Shown here: positions 18,613-28,285 of the stretch, piece after piece
How positions within the stretch are numbered: the stretch's first letter is position 1
Layout: every line of letters begins with the position of its first letter
Origin: CAYPPG01 sp964412555
GTDB taxonomy: Bacteria > Hinthialibacterota > Hinthialibacteria > Hinthialibacterales > Hinthialibacteraceae
Assembly: GCA_964412555.1 (NCBI GenBank)
Contig: CAYPPG010000001.1
Coordinates: 62,001-126,000, forward strand
Length of the DNA stretch: 64,000 nt
Direction of reading: 5' to 3'
Made by a program: the position numbers and the translations under genes
The notes under the pieces: generated by a model
The model's input: the letters and a program-made list of their open reading frames with translations, nothing else
The model's database searches: none
Told to the model about the DNA's origin: nothing

Positions 18613-20513
18613 TGTTGCCATTCATAGATACTCTCGACCGGCTTGGCAGGGGGTGCAGGTTTTTCTTCATAGTCGGGGAAAAAACGGTTGTCTTGATACA
18701 CTTCGGGTTTACCATTTCCCGCGATGGAATGATTTTGTGTACTGTAAATCTCGTTATTTTTGATTTGTACGCCATCACAGTCTTCTGTCCGAATAGCAAA
18801 TGCAGCAGCGTTATTGTCATCGAGAATAAAAACATTATTCGCGATAATGTGTTCGTCGCTGTTGGTCTTCATGAAAATCGCCGGTCCGGCTCCACAATGG
18901 ATTCGGTTATAGAGGATCAGCCAGCCGGAATTCATCCCGCCCATCCAAACACCGGCTTTGGGAGCAACAACATCGCAACCCCATACGACATTGCGCGGCC
19001 CGTTTGGTCCGTGGGCTTTGTCTTCGGGCGGGGACGCCCAAAAACCGTGCCCATAGGATCCGGTTCCTTGTTTTGCGTCGAGGATGCAGTTTTCGAACAG
19101 ATTCTCATGCGTCCAACCCGAATGCCACTGACCGTCGCTTTGTATGAACGTGCTGTTGCGGATCACGTTTCCGGCAGCCGCCCATTGAACGCAGGGAGCG
19201 TGCCGCATGCGATTTGTGGAGACGTTATCCATCAAACAGTCAAACGCCATCTCGAAACCGACATAAGCCGTACCACCGCCGCCATGATACCAGGCGTCGT
19301 CAAAGGAAGAATCGCGTATTTCACAATGCTTTGCCGGACTTGGATACGCTGGCCATCGTCCTGCTTTCTGTACATGCACACCTTTGACCCAACAATTCCA
19401 TGCGCCACTAAAAATGATCCCACCCGTCCATAATTCTTTAGTCTGTTCGAGAAATAGATTTTCCACCCCACATCGTTGAATCGGCTGATACCGTTGCACA
19501 TAACTCTTATCAATGGCGGGAAAAGGAATCCGCAGCGGTTCATGGATCGAGATCGTATTGCCCTGCACGGCAGTTATGCGGTATTCATTCCGGCGATAGG
19601 TCCCCCACTCGCACGCATTATTCACTTCCCTGTCCCAGCGTTCTGTTTTCGGCGCTTCAAGAATAATGATATCGCCTTTTTTCAAATCTCCAGCATTCTG
19701 CAATTGCAAGCGAGTATCGCCTCGTTCTGCATCGGCAGCCAACAAGTGTTTGCGTTCCGAAGGCCGTTCTCCAGCAAAAGTAATTGCACCGAGGTATCGC
19801 GGAATCCGGCATAGCTGTGCGGGTTGTTCATCCGGTGAAAATATCACAGGTATTTCCACATCGGCAACCGTTCCGTCATCGAATTTCGCCACGGCACGCA
19901 GCTTCTGCTTACCCGCTTTTCCCAACCGCAGCACCGACGATCCTCTACAATTGATAGAAAACGTTCCACCCCAATGCTGATGCTTTTCCCGCCCCGCCGC
20001 TCGCCGGTCATTTACGAAAATGGCTAGCGAGTTGAGACCATGCGGATCGGCGTGAATCTCGATCCAACTATCGAGATGAATTGTGTCATTCGGAGCCGGT
20101 TGAAAAAAGACGACACCCTTTTCGGGAAGCGCATAATCGAAGATGATTTTCGTTTTCTCCTTACCCGATCCACGCAGGACAACATTGTCATGAGTGCATA
20201 CGACGGGACGTGATAACAGGTAGTTTCCCGCATCGAGCATGATTGCGCCTCCGCCGTCTTTCCCCAGTTGAGCAAACGCCTTTTTTATTGCTTCGGCATC
20301 GTCTTTTCCGTCGTTCACAATCCCGCCGAAATCCGATAGTTTCGCTTTCACAGGAATATCCGGAATCCCGCCATCGACACCGACACCTTTCCAATTCGGA
20401 TAGACAATCCCATCCGGTCCGGTTAGATCCACTGCGTTTCGTTCCACAGCGAATCCCGGTAATAGTACGAATAAATTAAAAATAATAAGTGTCAATATAC
20501 TGTTGCGCATCAT
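18609..20513 (-). CDS. Secreted right-handed beta-helix protein (pectate-lyase-superfamily type)
   Basis: 634 residues with a signal peptide (MMRNSILTLIIFNLFVLLPG) and a GGAGGA ribosome site. The N-terminal pectate_lyase_3-like segment is clear: SDFGGIVNDGKDDAEAIKKA, then GGAIMLDAGNYLLSRPVV. The C-terminal half shows repeated beta-helix turns such as NVIRNSTFIQSDG, LFENCILDAKQG and IANNVFILDDNN. Such proteins are polysaccharide lyases or hydrolases, but no catalytic residue can be assigned. It is transcribed after the giant protein gene but separated from it by repeats and a hairpin. The stop codon lies in a repeat. Confidence 0.82.
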   Translation of the reverse strand: MMRNSILTLIIFNLFVLLPGFAVERNAVDLTGPDGIVYPNWKGVGVDGGIPDIPVKAKLSDFGGIVNDGKDDAEAIKKAFAQLGKDGGGAIMLDAGNYLLSRPVVCTHDNVVLRGSGKEKTKIIFDYALPEKGVVFFQPAPNDTIHLDSWIEIHADPHGLNSLAIFVNDRRAAGREKHQHWGGTFSINCRGSSVLRLGKAGKQKLRAVAKFDDGTVADVEIPVIFSPDEQPAQLCRIPRYLGAITFAGERPSERKHLLAADAERGDTRLQLQNAGDLKKGDIIILEAPKTERWDREVNNACEWGTYRRNEYRITAVQGNTISIHEPLRIPFPAIDKSYVQRYQPIQRCGVENLFLEQTKELWTGGIIFSGAWNCWVKGVHVQKAGRWPAYPSPAKHCEIRDSSFDDAWYHGGGGTAYVGFEMAFDCLMDNVSTNRMRHAPCVQWAAAGNVIRNSTFIQSDGQWHSGWTHENLFENCILDAKQGTGSYGHGFWASPPEDKAHGPNGPRNVVWGCDVVAPKAGVWMGGMNSGWLILYNRIHCGAGPAIFMKTNSDEHIIANNVFILDDNNAAAFAIRTEDCDGVQIKNNEIYSTQNHSIAGNGKPEVYQDNRFFPDYEEKPAPPAKPVESIYEWQQ

Positions 20514-20581
20514 ATTCCTCCTTCTCCGTCTTTAAGGATGTTATAGCAATCTATATCCAAAAAGTCGAGCATTTCAACAAA

Positions 20582-20604
20582 AAGGGCAGCGCGCGGCTGC
20601 CCTT
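20582..20604. terminator. Hairpin, probable terminator of the giant gene
   Basis: AAGGGCAGC and GCTGCCCTT form a perfect 9-bp stem with a 5-base loop, about 140 bases downstream of the stop of the minus-strand gene 20740-27615. Confidence 0.5.
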
Positions 20605-20648
20605 CGAAAGATGAATATAATCAATTGATCTTACAAACACTGTGAATA

Positions 20649-20707
20649 ATGCGGGCAAGGATGCCCGCGCTCCCAGTGTGAATAATGCGGGCAGGATGCC
20701 CGCGCTC
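20649..20707. repeat. Tandem pair of hairpin repeat B
   Basis: Two copies of the family B element (ATGCGGGCAAGGATGCCCG and the form without one A) at 20649-20673 and 20684-20707. Each is followed by CCCAGTGT, which gives a 35-36-base direct repeat. Confidence 0.9.
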
Positions 20708-20739
20708 CCAGTGTCCCGGCCCGCATCATCGAATGTGTC

Positions 20740-23700
20740 TTACAGACTCGGGAGTAATTCCACTGCGCCGGCGTTTTCATAGGGGCCGTAGAAGAGCGGG
20801 TTGCCGCTTGATGTAATCGGGTAAACGCGGAAGCGGTAGGTGTGGTTTACTTGGGGGCCGTCGAGGAATTCCGCTGCAAGATTTGCCGCGTCCACATTCC
20901 AGACGAAATGCGATTGGTTCGCGCCGCGAACGGCTCCGAGAAAACGCGGTGTGGATTCACCGTCCCGATAGGTGTAGATGTGGAATTCACGCAGGTCGGT
21001 GGTATCCACATCATCCGAATCGAAGGTCCAGCGAATAACAAGGTCGGTATCGTCCGCCGGGTCGAAGTCCTGCGCATTACTTAAGTCTTTCTGAGTCAAC
21101 AGATTGTCTGTGACAGTGATGTAGGGCAGATAGAGCACCGATCCGGCTGTGGTGTAAGGGCCGTAGATCTTCGGTGTTCCGGTCTTCTTGATCGGATAGA
21201 TTCTGAATTGATAGGAATGGCCGAATTGTGGGCCGCTGCGGAACAGCATGCTGATGTTGGATGCACCAGGACGCCATACGAACGAAGTCTGCATACCGTC
21301 ATTGGTCCGTCCTAAGAAATTCCACTGTTGCGATTGATCCACACGGACATAGACGTGCACATCCGACACATTCAGCGGATCGGCGTTTGCACGTTCCAGG
21401 TCCCAGCGAACGGCCAAGGCGCGGTTGCGGTTTGAGTCGTGATCCTGGCCGCCGGTAAGATCGTCCGTGCTTTGGGCGTTGTCGGTTATGATGACGGGAC
21501 TCGCAGTCCGTGGGGTCGGCGTAGGAGTCGGTGTATCGGCCGGCTGCATCGTTCCATGCGGTGTAGGTGTGATCTCAATTTCTCCAATGTGATAATTCAC
21601 CGGACCGGTTTCGAACGGGCCATAGAAGCGTGGATTGCCGCTCTTCGAAATGGCGTATAGTTTAAACCGGTACGCTCTCCCGTCTTGCGGACCGCTTTTA
21701 TCGATGCCGAGAGAATCCGCGCCTTCCCGCCAGACGAAGTGATTGGTTTCCGCATTTCCGACGCGTCCCAAGAAGATAAACAGGGGAGAATCATCGGCTT
21801 TCATATAGATATGATACTCGCGAACATCGTCTATGAAATCGAAACTCCAGCGCAGAACAAGTTCCTGTTTGGCCGGCGGATCGATGTCTTCCCCGCCGCT
21901 CAGATCAGTATAGGTGGCGAGTGAATCTGCCACAAAGAACGAGTTCGGCGGAAGAGTCGGCGTTACTGTTGGTGAGGGAGTCGGCGTATTGGTGATGTCC
22001 GGTACGAGGATTGTCGGAGTTTCCACCGGCTGCATATCTTCCGAGAGAAATTCGACCGCGCCCTTGTTGGCGAAGCGTCCGGCGACGCGCTGATCCCGAA
22101 TGGCAAAGACAATGAATTCGTAGGTATGGCCGAATTGCGGGCCATCACTGAATTCACCCATGACGTTTCCAGCATTCGCTTTCCATATAAGATGAGTAAC
22201 ATTTCCGCTTCTCGTTCGGGTGAGGTATTTGTAAGGCAACTGGGAATCGACCAGCACATACACGTGATAATCTTCGATATCCGGAAGAGTCACATTCCAG
22301 CGAATCACCAATGCCCGCTGGTCGTCCGCATCGTAATCTTTCAAGCCGCTCAGATCCTCAAACGTATCCGGGGCATCCGTCACGATAACCGTATCCGGCG
22401 GAGTCGTCGGTCCGGGTGTCGCTGTGGGGGGCGGAGTCGGAGTGTGACTTGAAGTTGGTGAAGGCGTGGATGTGAATGTCGGTGTACTTGTTTCGCCCGG
22501 TGTCGGCGTCAACGTGTTGGTTGCCGTCGCGGTGGGTGACGGTGTGTGGGTGGGAATTTCGGTAATCACCGGTTCCAGTGTGAATGTCGGCACGACAGTC
22601 AAAGTCGCTATGGCAACCGGGGTGTCGGTTTCAGCTGGCACTAAGGTATTTGTCGGAATCGCAGTAGGCAGTTCCGTTTCGGTCGGCACAGGAGTATCCG
22701 TGTTCACCGGCTCCGCTGTCGGAGTTGATACCGGTACCGGGGTTTCAGTCGGGTATTCCGTATACACGGCAAAGTGGATTTCGGCCTGGTCTATATGACT
22801 GCCGTCATCCGCCGTGACCGTAAAGGTGTATTCACCGGGGGAAGAAGTATCCAATAACAAATCCACAAAAGTCGTATTCCCCATTCGTGACTTGAGTTTT
22901 TCCTCTGCGGGCGCTCCTTCCGAATACGTCACTTGAACCTCATCTTCATCTGCATCAATAATAAACACGGAAAGCGCCTTGCGTTCTCCGACAAGAAGCG
23001 TATACGGTCCCACCGGCTCAATGTTAATTTTCGGAGGATGATTGCCGGGGCGTGGCGTATTTCGCGGTGTAGGCGAGTCTATCGGGATCGGAGTACTTGT
23101 CGGAGCTCCCAATACTGTAAGTTTTACCTCATGCCGCGTGGCGTCGCTTCCATCGTATGCGATTAACTCAAATGTGAATGTTCCTTCCACATCCGTATCT
23201 AAGATGCCGTTTGCAAAGTACGTTCCCGCTAGATTGACAGGTGATTCCAATTGAGCCGGAGCGTCCGCTGAAAGAGTGATTTGAACTGCGTCCCCATCTT
23301 CATCCGTGACCATGACGGACATCTGCACCCTCTCGCCCATCTGCACCGTGAAGGTATCCCGCGGATTCACTTTGATCTGCGGGGCATGGTTGCCCGGCCG
23401 CGGTGTGTTGGTCGCCTGCGGTGTGTTTGTCGGTGTTGTTGTCGGGCTAGGCGTTGCAGTAGGTACTTCTGTCGAAGTCGGCGAAGGCGTGTCAGTATAG
23501 ACAGGCACCGGCGTTGGTGTATCCGTCGGAGGAACGGTCGAGGTTGCCGTAGGAGACGGAGCGGGGGTGGGAGTATCCACTCCTGTGGGGAAGGGACTGA
23601 ATGTCGCTGTCGGCGTTAAGGTATTCGTCGCTGTCGGCGAGTTGGTGTTCGTTGGGGTTGTGGTCGGCGTGGACGTTGGTTGAGGATTCACGTCCTTTAC

Positions 23701-26700
23701 AATGCGAATACCTGTATAGGCAGTACCCACCAAATTCGAGGTATTCCGAAAGGCAGAGCGGCACATTGCGGCTTCGTTGGAATACGAGCCTCCGCGAGAT
23801 ATACGATAAGTATCAGAACCGCTGTTTTGCGGATCAACCTCGGCATTGGCAGTATAGGGCGCAAACCAATCGGAGCACATTTCCCACACGTTGCCGGATA
23901 GATCGAAAAGTCCCCAGGGATTGGGCAGTTTCGTTCCGACTTCATGAATTGTGAAGTCCGAATTGTCTCTATACCACGCATAATTTGCAATCTCTGTATT
24001 ATTCGGATCATCCCCCCAGGAATACCGAGTCGATGTATCCGCCCGGCAGGCGTACTCCCATTCCGCCTCGGTCGGCAGCCGGAAGAATCCCTGTCCAAGT
24101 TCATTTAGTTTTTGGAGGAACAACTCGCATTCCGACCATGGGATGCGGTTTGCGGGATGATCATCCCCCACGTTCTGTTCCGTCTTGTACCCCATCAAGG
24201 CATTCCACTGCGCCTGGGTGATTTCATATTTTCCAAAATAAAAGCCATTGGTTATCGTGACGTCGTGCTGCGGCCCTTCATACTCTGTCCGGCCCTCTTC
24301 ACTGTTTGGGCTGCCCATGGTGAAGGTGCCCGGGGGTAACCAGACCAACTGTAATGGCTTGGCGTTTGTGGGGAGATTGTTAAGTTGCACGGTGATTTCT
24401 TCACCTGCATATGGAGTGGGGGTAATCGTCGGGGTGTTCGAGGGAGTTGGGGTGAGTGTCGGTGTGTTCGTGACTGTCGGCGTATTTGTATTTGTGGGTG
24501 TATTACTTGGAGGTGCCGTATTGGTTGGCGGTGCAGGAGTAAAAGTTTTTGTTGGAGTGTGCGTTTGTGTGGGAGTATGAGTATTTGTCGGAGTTGGAGT
24601 AGGAGGAACTGGGATATCCAGTTCATAAACATAAGTCCCGGCATTGCTTGCAATTGCAGCAGTTTCCCCGAGAAGAGAAACATGAACACCAAAACTTAAA
24701 GGTCCACCTGTAGGATTTGTAGTTGTGTCACTCGCTGTGAATTTTTCCACAAGCGACCAACCGTTTCCGCTATTGGCAAATAAATATACTGATCCGGCAT
24801 TAGTAGCCGCATCGTCGTTATAAGGTGCACCGATAAGTAAGGCATCCCCTGAAATGGAGATATCGCACGAACCAAGATATTCCGGTTCATCATTTGTATC
24901 GATCAATGCACTTTGTTGTATCCAATCATTTCCATTCCGTTCATAAAGATAAAATACATCTTCGACCAATCCTACAAGGATATCTCCAGACATTGCAATA
25001 TTACTATAATTGATCTCGGAGATTCTGACCTGTTGAGACCACGAATTTCCGGATCGTTCAAAAATATAACATCCATTCACCGCCAAGGTATTACCGGAAA
25101 GAGCAACCTTTTTTCCTACACGCCCATATATTCCTGAACTGGGCGTTAATTCTGCTTGCTGACTCCAACTGCTCCCATTTCTAGAATAGACGTAGACGCA
25201 ACCCTTTTGATTATTAGAATAAGGTTGACCCACAACTGCCGTATCACCCGAAAGAGAAATGGAATATCCATATCCTCCGTTTCCACTTCCGAGTTTCGTT
25301 TGTTGTGTCCACACACCATTATTGCGTACAAAAATATATGCAGCTCCTGTATAACTCTCCAGGTAAGAATAGCCGCTATCCAGCGAACTCACCAAAAGTG
25401 TATCCCCATCAAGTGAGACGGAATACCCAAAATGAGCGTTCTGTTGTGCATCACTCGGTTGCAAAATACTTTGTAAGTTCCATTGATTTCCCTCTTTCAC
25501 ATAAATATAAACAGCACCAGAATATTGGTCGGCCCCATCATAACCGGCTCCAATAGCCAACGTATTTCCGGATAAAGAGACTCGTCCTCTGTTTGATTCA
25601 TAATGCCCTCCGTCGATCAATGTGTCCATTTGTTTCCAGGAACTTCCATTACGTTCAAAAACACCAACCGCTGAGACTTTTTTTGCGACAACGGCCTGAT
25701 CACCATCCACAGCCACGCAATGCCCAAAGAAAGAGCTGCTTCCACCGGAAGTTTGGAAATCTGATAATTGCTGTTGCAATGTCCAGGTATTTCCATTTCG
25801 AGTAAACACGTAGGCTGAACCGACTGTATACGGTGTAATATGTTCTTCACAAACAGCTCCAACGAGTACCGTATCGCCGGAAACAGCGACCGAATGTCCA
25901 AAACGAACATTTTGATTTGCATTGGTCGTCGTTACTTTGTCTTGCTGAGACCACATTTCCCCCGACCGAGTGAAAACATACACCGAACCGGTGAAATTCT
26001 GCCCAATTTCATCATGAAAAGCGCCAACGACAATTGTGTCGTCACAAACGGAGACGGAACATCCGAAATCTTTTCCTTCAGTCGGATCTGCCGGAATAAG
26101 TTTCGTTTGTTGACTCCAACTCTCTCCGCTTCGAGTATAAACATAAGCCGCTCCCCCATCATCAATGTTTTCATCATCCGAAGGTGCACCAACAACAAGT
26201 GTATTTCCTGCAATAGAGACATCCATTGCATAAAGATCTCTGATTGGACTAGCAGTTGTAGTAAAAGTTGCTTGTTTATTCCAATTATTTCCATTTCTCA
26301 CATATACATAAGCGGAACCAGGAGGTAATGAGTCATCCGGCCAATTTTCCTCTTCTGTATAAGATGAAGGATTCACACCCACTGCTATCGTATCACCGGA
26401 AATGGATACGGAAGTACCAAAAGAATATTCTTCTTCCATTAATATTGCTTGCTCACTCCATTCCGTTCCACTCCGCTCAAAAACATATACCAAACCGTCA
26501 TTCCATCGCCCTGTTTCGGGATCGGTATGGCCATAACTATATTTCGCACCTATAACGATCGTATCACCGGATATGGCAACATCCACTCCAAACATCCCAC
26601 CATCATAGGGTTGACTTGCTAATAACTTGGCCTGCTGTACCCAACCCATTCCAACTTTAATGTATACATAAGCCGAACCATTATCATCCCCCCCATCATC

Positions 26701-27615
26701 ATCCTGCGGATTTCCGACAACAACCGTATCACCAGATATCGAAACAGAATTCCCATAATCTTCCGAATACGAAGTGTTGTTGATCATCGTGTTATAATCA
26801 TCATTCACACCGGCTACCAATTTCGTTTCCGATTGCACAACCGGATCAATCGTTATTGGATAAACAGCCCGTTCATCCTCAATTTCCAAAAGCAATTTCC
26901 CATCGCGCAAAATCATCGTTGCCGGTATTTCATCATCATTTGCATCGAAGGCATATAATTTAGAATAGGAAAGAACACTTTGACCATCATTCTTGACAAA
27001 AGAGATACTTTTTCCATCGTTCAAACACTCCGGATTCAATTCACCACTGACAGCAAATTCGAATACCAGTTTTCCGCTTTCATCAGCACTTCTTTCTGGT
27101 GGTGATAGCAACGTGAATCCCTGCTCCAAACCGGTTGGACGGTTGATATACCATTCTGTCAAAACAGCGTCGCGTGGATACTCGACACGGTTACCATGGG
27201 TGATAGGTTTGACTTCTTTGACCGGTTGCATCGAACCTTCATACCCATAACCAATCAAATGTATCCCGCAGTGCCAATCATGTTCTTTTCGAATTCGCTG
27301 CCGAAGGGTGATCCCTTCCGGCGTGAAAAAGGTGCGGTAATCCTGTTCGCGATTGGGAGCCATATACCCGCCACTGTGACCGGCGAGAGCAGAAGAACCG
27401 TCATTCGTTTGCCAGACGGTTTCATATGAATCCTCTTCAAGTGAGGCTTTCACCACATCCGCCAAACTTTTAGGAAGATCCTCTATCGTTAAATCGGTTC
27501 GATTTTGAAACGCATGATCTTCAGCAAAACTTTCCGATGCGATCAACACAATTCCCAAAGCCATAACAAATGCGATACCATTCAAACAAAAACCACTTCT
27601 TTTCAACCATTCCAT
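20740..27615 (-). CDS. Giant secreted protein: 14 FG-GAP repeats, SUMF1-like domain, cadherin-like and FN3-like domains on Thr/Pro-rich linkers
   Basis: 2,291 residues; start at ATG 27615 after GGAGAG, with a signal peptide (GIAFVMALGIVLIASESFA). About residues 285-1000 contain 14 FG-GAP-like units, each with a core such as SISGDTVVVGN, enough for two seven-bladed propellers. A Thr/Pro linker leads to a SUMF1/FGE-like domain (about 1072-1305; LVWLPPGTFTMGSP, RLPTEAEWEYACRA, LSGNVWEMCSDW). Two cadherin-like domains (MSVMVTDEDGDAVQITL) and four FN3-like repeats (DLSGLKDYDADDQRALVIRW) follow, separated by long PTPT/NTPT linkers. The SUMF1 part keeps one cysteine (MCRSAFR) but has SN where active enzymes have the first catalytic Cys, so it is probably non-catalytic. 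Adhesin-like surface role inferred. Confidence 0.85.
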   Translation of the reverse strand: MEWLKRSGFCLNGIAFVMALGIVLIASESFAEDHAFQNRTDLTIEDLPKSLADVVKASLEEDSYETVWQTNDGSSALAGHSGGYMAPNREQDYRTFFTPEGITLRQRIRKEHDWHCGIHLIGYGYEGSMQPVKEVKPITHGNRVEYPRDAVLTEWYINRPTGLEQGFTLLSPPERSADESGKLVFEFAVSGELNPECLNDGKSISFVKNDGQSVLSYSKLYAFDANDDEIPATMILRDGKLLLEIEDERAVYPITIDPVVQSETKLVAGVNDDYNTMINNTSYSEDYGNSVSISGDTVVVGNPQDDDGGDDNGSAYVYIKVGMGWVQQAKLLASQPYDGGMFGVDVAISGDTIVIGAKYSYGHTDPETGRWNDGLVYVFERSGTEWSEQAILMEEEYSFGTSVSISGDTIAVGVNPSSYTEEENWPDDSLPPGSAYVYVRNGNNWNKQATFTTTASPIRDLYAMDVSIAGNTLVVGAPSDDENIDDGGAAYVYTRSGESWSQQTKLIPADPTEGKDFGCSVSVCDDTIVVGAFHDEIGQNFTGSVYVFTRSGEMWSQQDKVTTTNANQNVRFGHSVAVSGDTVLVGAVCEEHITPYTVGSAYVFTRNGNTWTLQQQLSDFQTSGGSSSFFGHCVAVDGDQAVVAKKVSAVGVFERNGSSWKQMDTLIDGGHYESNRGRVSLSGNTLAIGAGYDGADQYSGAVYIYVKEGNQWNLQSILQPSDAQQNAHFGYSVSLDGDTLLVSSLDSGYSYLESYTGAAYIFVRNNGVWTQQTKLGSGNGGYGYSISLSGDTAVVGQPYSNNQKGCVYVYSRNGSSWSQQAELTPSSGIYGRVGKKVALSGNTLAVNGCYIFERSGNSWSQQVRISEINYSNIAMSGDILVGLVEDVFYLYERNGNDWIQQSALIDTNDEPEYLGSCDISISGDALLIGAPYNDDAATNAGSVYLFANSGNGWSLVEKFTASDTTTNPTGGPLSFGVHVSLLGETAAIASNAGTYVYELDIPVPPTPTPTNTHTPTQTHTPTKTFTPAPPTNTAPPSNTPTNTNTPTVTNTPTLTPTPSNTPTITPTPYAGEEITVQLNNLPTNAKPLQLVWLPPGTFTMGSPNSEEGRTEYEGPQHDVTITNGFYFGKYEITQAQWNALMGYKTEQNVGDDHPANRIPWSECELFLQKLNELGQGFFRLPTEAEWEYACRADTSTRYSWGDDPNNTEIANYAWYRDNSDFTIHEVGTKLPNPWGLFDLSGNVWEMCSDWFAPYTANAEVDPQNSGSDTYRISRGGSYSNEAAMCRSAFRNTSNLVGTAYTGIRIVKDVNPQPTSTPTTTPTNTNSPTATNTLTPTATFSPFPTGVDTPTPAPSPTATSTVPPTDTPTPVPVYTDTPSPTSTEVPTATPSPTTTPTNTPQATNTPRPGNHAPQIKVNPRDTFTVQMGERVQMSVMVTDEDGDAVQITLSADAPAQLESPVNLAGTYFANGILDTDVEGTFTFELIAYDGSDATRHEVKLTVLGAPTSTPIPIDSPTPRNTPRPGNHPPKINIEPVGPYTLLVGERKALSVFIIDADEDEVQVTYSEGAPAEEKLKSRMGNTTFVDLLLDTSSPGEYTFTVTADDGSHIDQAEIHFAVYTEYPTETPVPVSTPTAEPVNTDTPVPTETELPTAIPTNTLVPAETDTPVAIATLTVVPTFTLEPVITEIPTHTPSPTATATNTLTPTPGETSTPTFTSTPSPTSSHTPTPPPTATPGPTTPPDTVIVTDAPDTFEDLSGLKDYDADDQRALVIRWNVTLPDIEDYHVYVLVDSQLPYKYLTRTRSGNVTHLIWKANAGNVMGEFSDGPQFGHTYEFIVFAIRDQRVAGRFANKGAVEFLSEDMQPVETPTILVPDITNTPTPSPTVTPTLPPNSFFVADSLATYTDLSGGEDIDPPAKQELVLRWSFDFIDDVREYHIYMKADDSPLFIFLGRVGNAETNHFVWREGADSLGIDKSGPQDGRAYRFKLYAISKSGNPRFYGPFETGPVNYHIGEIEITPTPHGTMQPADTPTPTPTPRTASPVIITDNAQSTDDLTGGQDHDSNRNRALAVRWDLERANADPLNVSDVHVYVRVDQSQQWNFLGRTNDGMQTSFVWRPGASNISMLFRSGPQFGHSYQFRIYPIKKTGTPKIYGPYTTAGSVLYLPYITVTDNLLTQKDLSNAQDFDPADDTDLVIRWTFDSDDVDTTDLREFHIYTYRDGESTPRFLGAVRGANQSHFVWNVDAANLAAEFLDGPQVNHTYRFRVYPITSSGNPLFYGPYENAGAVELLPSL

Positions 27616-28030
27616 CTTGAATCTCTCCGTATAAAAAGTTATCATTCTCAATGTTTTCTCAAAGCACACAAACGCGCCCGAAGAATCGGTATCATCTCAG
27701 GATTCTTCTTGAGGAAATATTGCTTCAATTGTTAGGTTATGAATTGATGCGCATGATTCCCATTTTTCATTGCATCGTTCAACTATACCTATCAGCAATT
27801 CCTCAGAATACTAACCTTCGAATATCTGATTGTCTATAAGTACATACATATATAATCTATTTTTATTTAAATCCTAATATTGACTAAACTGATAAACTTA
27901 ACCTATTTAATCAGATAAAATATTGATCTCTTTTTGTTCCTATTTTGCATGAAGTAATCCGGCCGCTTGGTTATCAGGACATGTACATTAGAATAGGAAT
28001 AGAAACAATTTGCGAAAAAGGTGTATTCTG
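27616..28030. other. AT-rich intergenic region upstream of the giant gene
   Basis: No coding region, RNA gene or repeat is recognised here. It must hold the leftward promoter of the 20740-27615 gene, but no convincing -35/-10 pair stands out. Confidence 0.5.
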
Positions 28031-28132
28031 ATGGAATCATTCAACCCCGCTGTTTATCCCTCGCCCCTTTCGGAACTCATGCAAGAGAAACGGCTGCCGG
28101 AACTGGGGCCAGGGAAACCGAATGAGGAATGA
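28031..28132 (+). pseudogene. Short ORF resembling an N-terminal fragment of a larger gene
   Basis: 33 residues from ATG 28031, with AAAAGGTG at ribosome-site distance. It contains LMQEKRLPELGPGKPNEE, a motif I associate with the N-terminus of longer planctomycete-type proteins of unknown function. The frame stops at 28132 and hairpin/oligopurine repeats follow at once, so this looks like a remnant whose 3' part was lost. The identification is weak. Confidence 0.35.
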
Positions 28133-28135
28133 GGA

Positions 28136-28270
28136 TTTTAGACTGAAGGCTGAAGACTTTTGGGGGAGGGGAGACAGGTTGAAGGTTTTTAGGATGGGTA
28201 TTGCTATTGGTAGGTTGTTGGAGATAATTAGGGAAATGAAATTGACTTGCCGCCGGGACGGCGGCGTTAC
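28136..28270. repeat. Family G (GGCTGAAGG) repeat and family E hairpin
   Basis: 28136-28195 carries TTAGACTGAAGGCTGAAGAC and then AGGTTGAAGG, matching the elements at 32855 and 33318. A family E hairpin is at 28248-28270, 15 bases before the glycosyltransferase start codon. Confidence 0.7.
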
Positions 28271-28285
28271 GGGTGAGGGGAACCG

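Noticed and set aside
22466..22798. Valine/glycine-rich open frame opposite the Thr/Pro linkers of the giant gene
   Set aside because: It is the antisense translation of the low-complexity linker coding sequence and has no independent support.
20740..27615. SUMF1-like domain as an active formylglycine-generating enzyme
   Set aside because: The position of the first active-site cysteine is not a cysteine, no sulfatase gene is nearby, and the domain is embedded in a surface protein.
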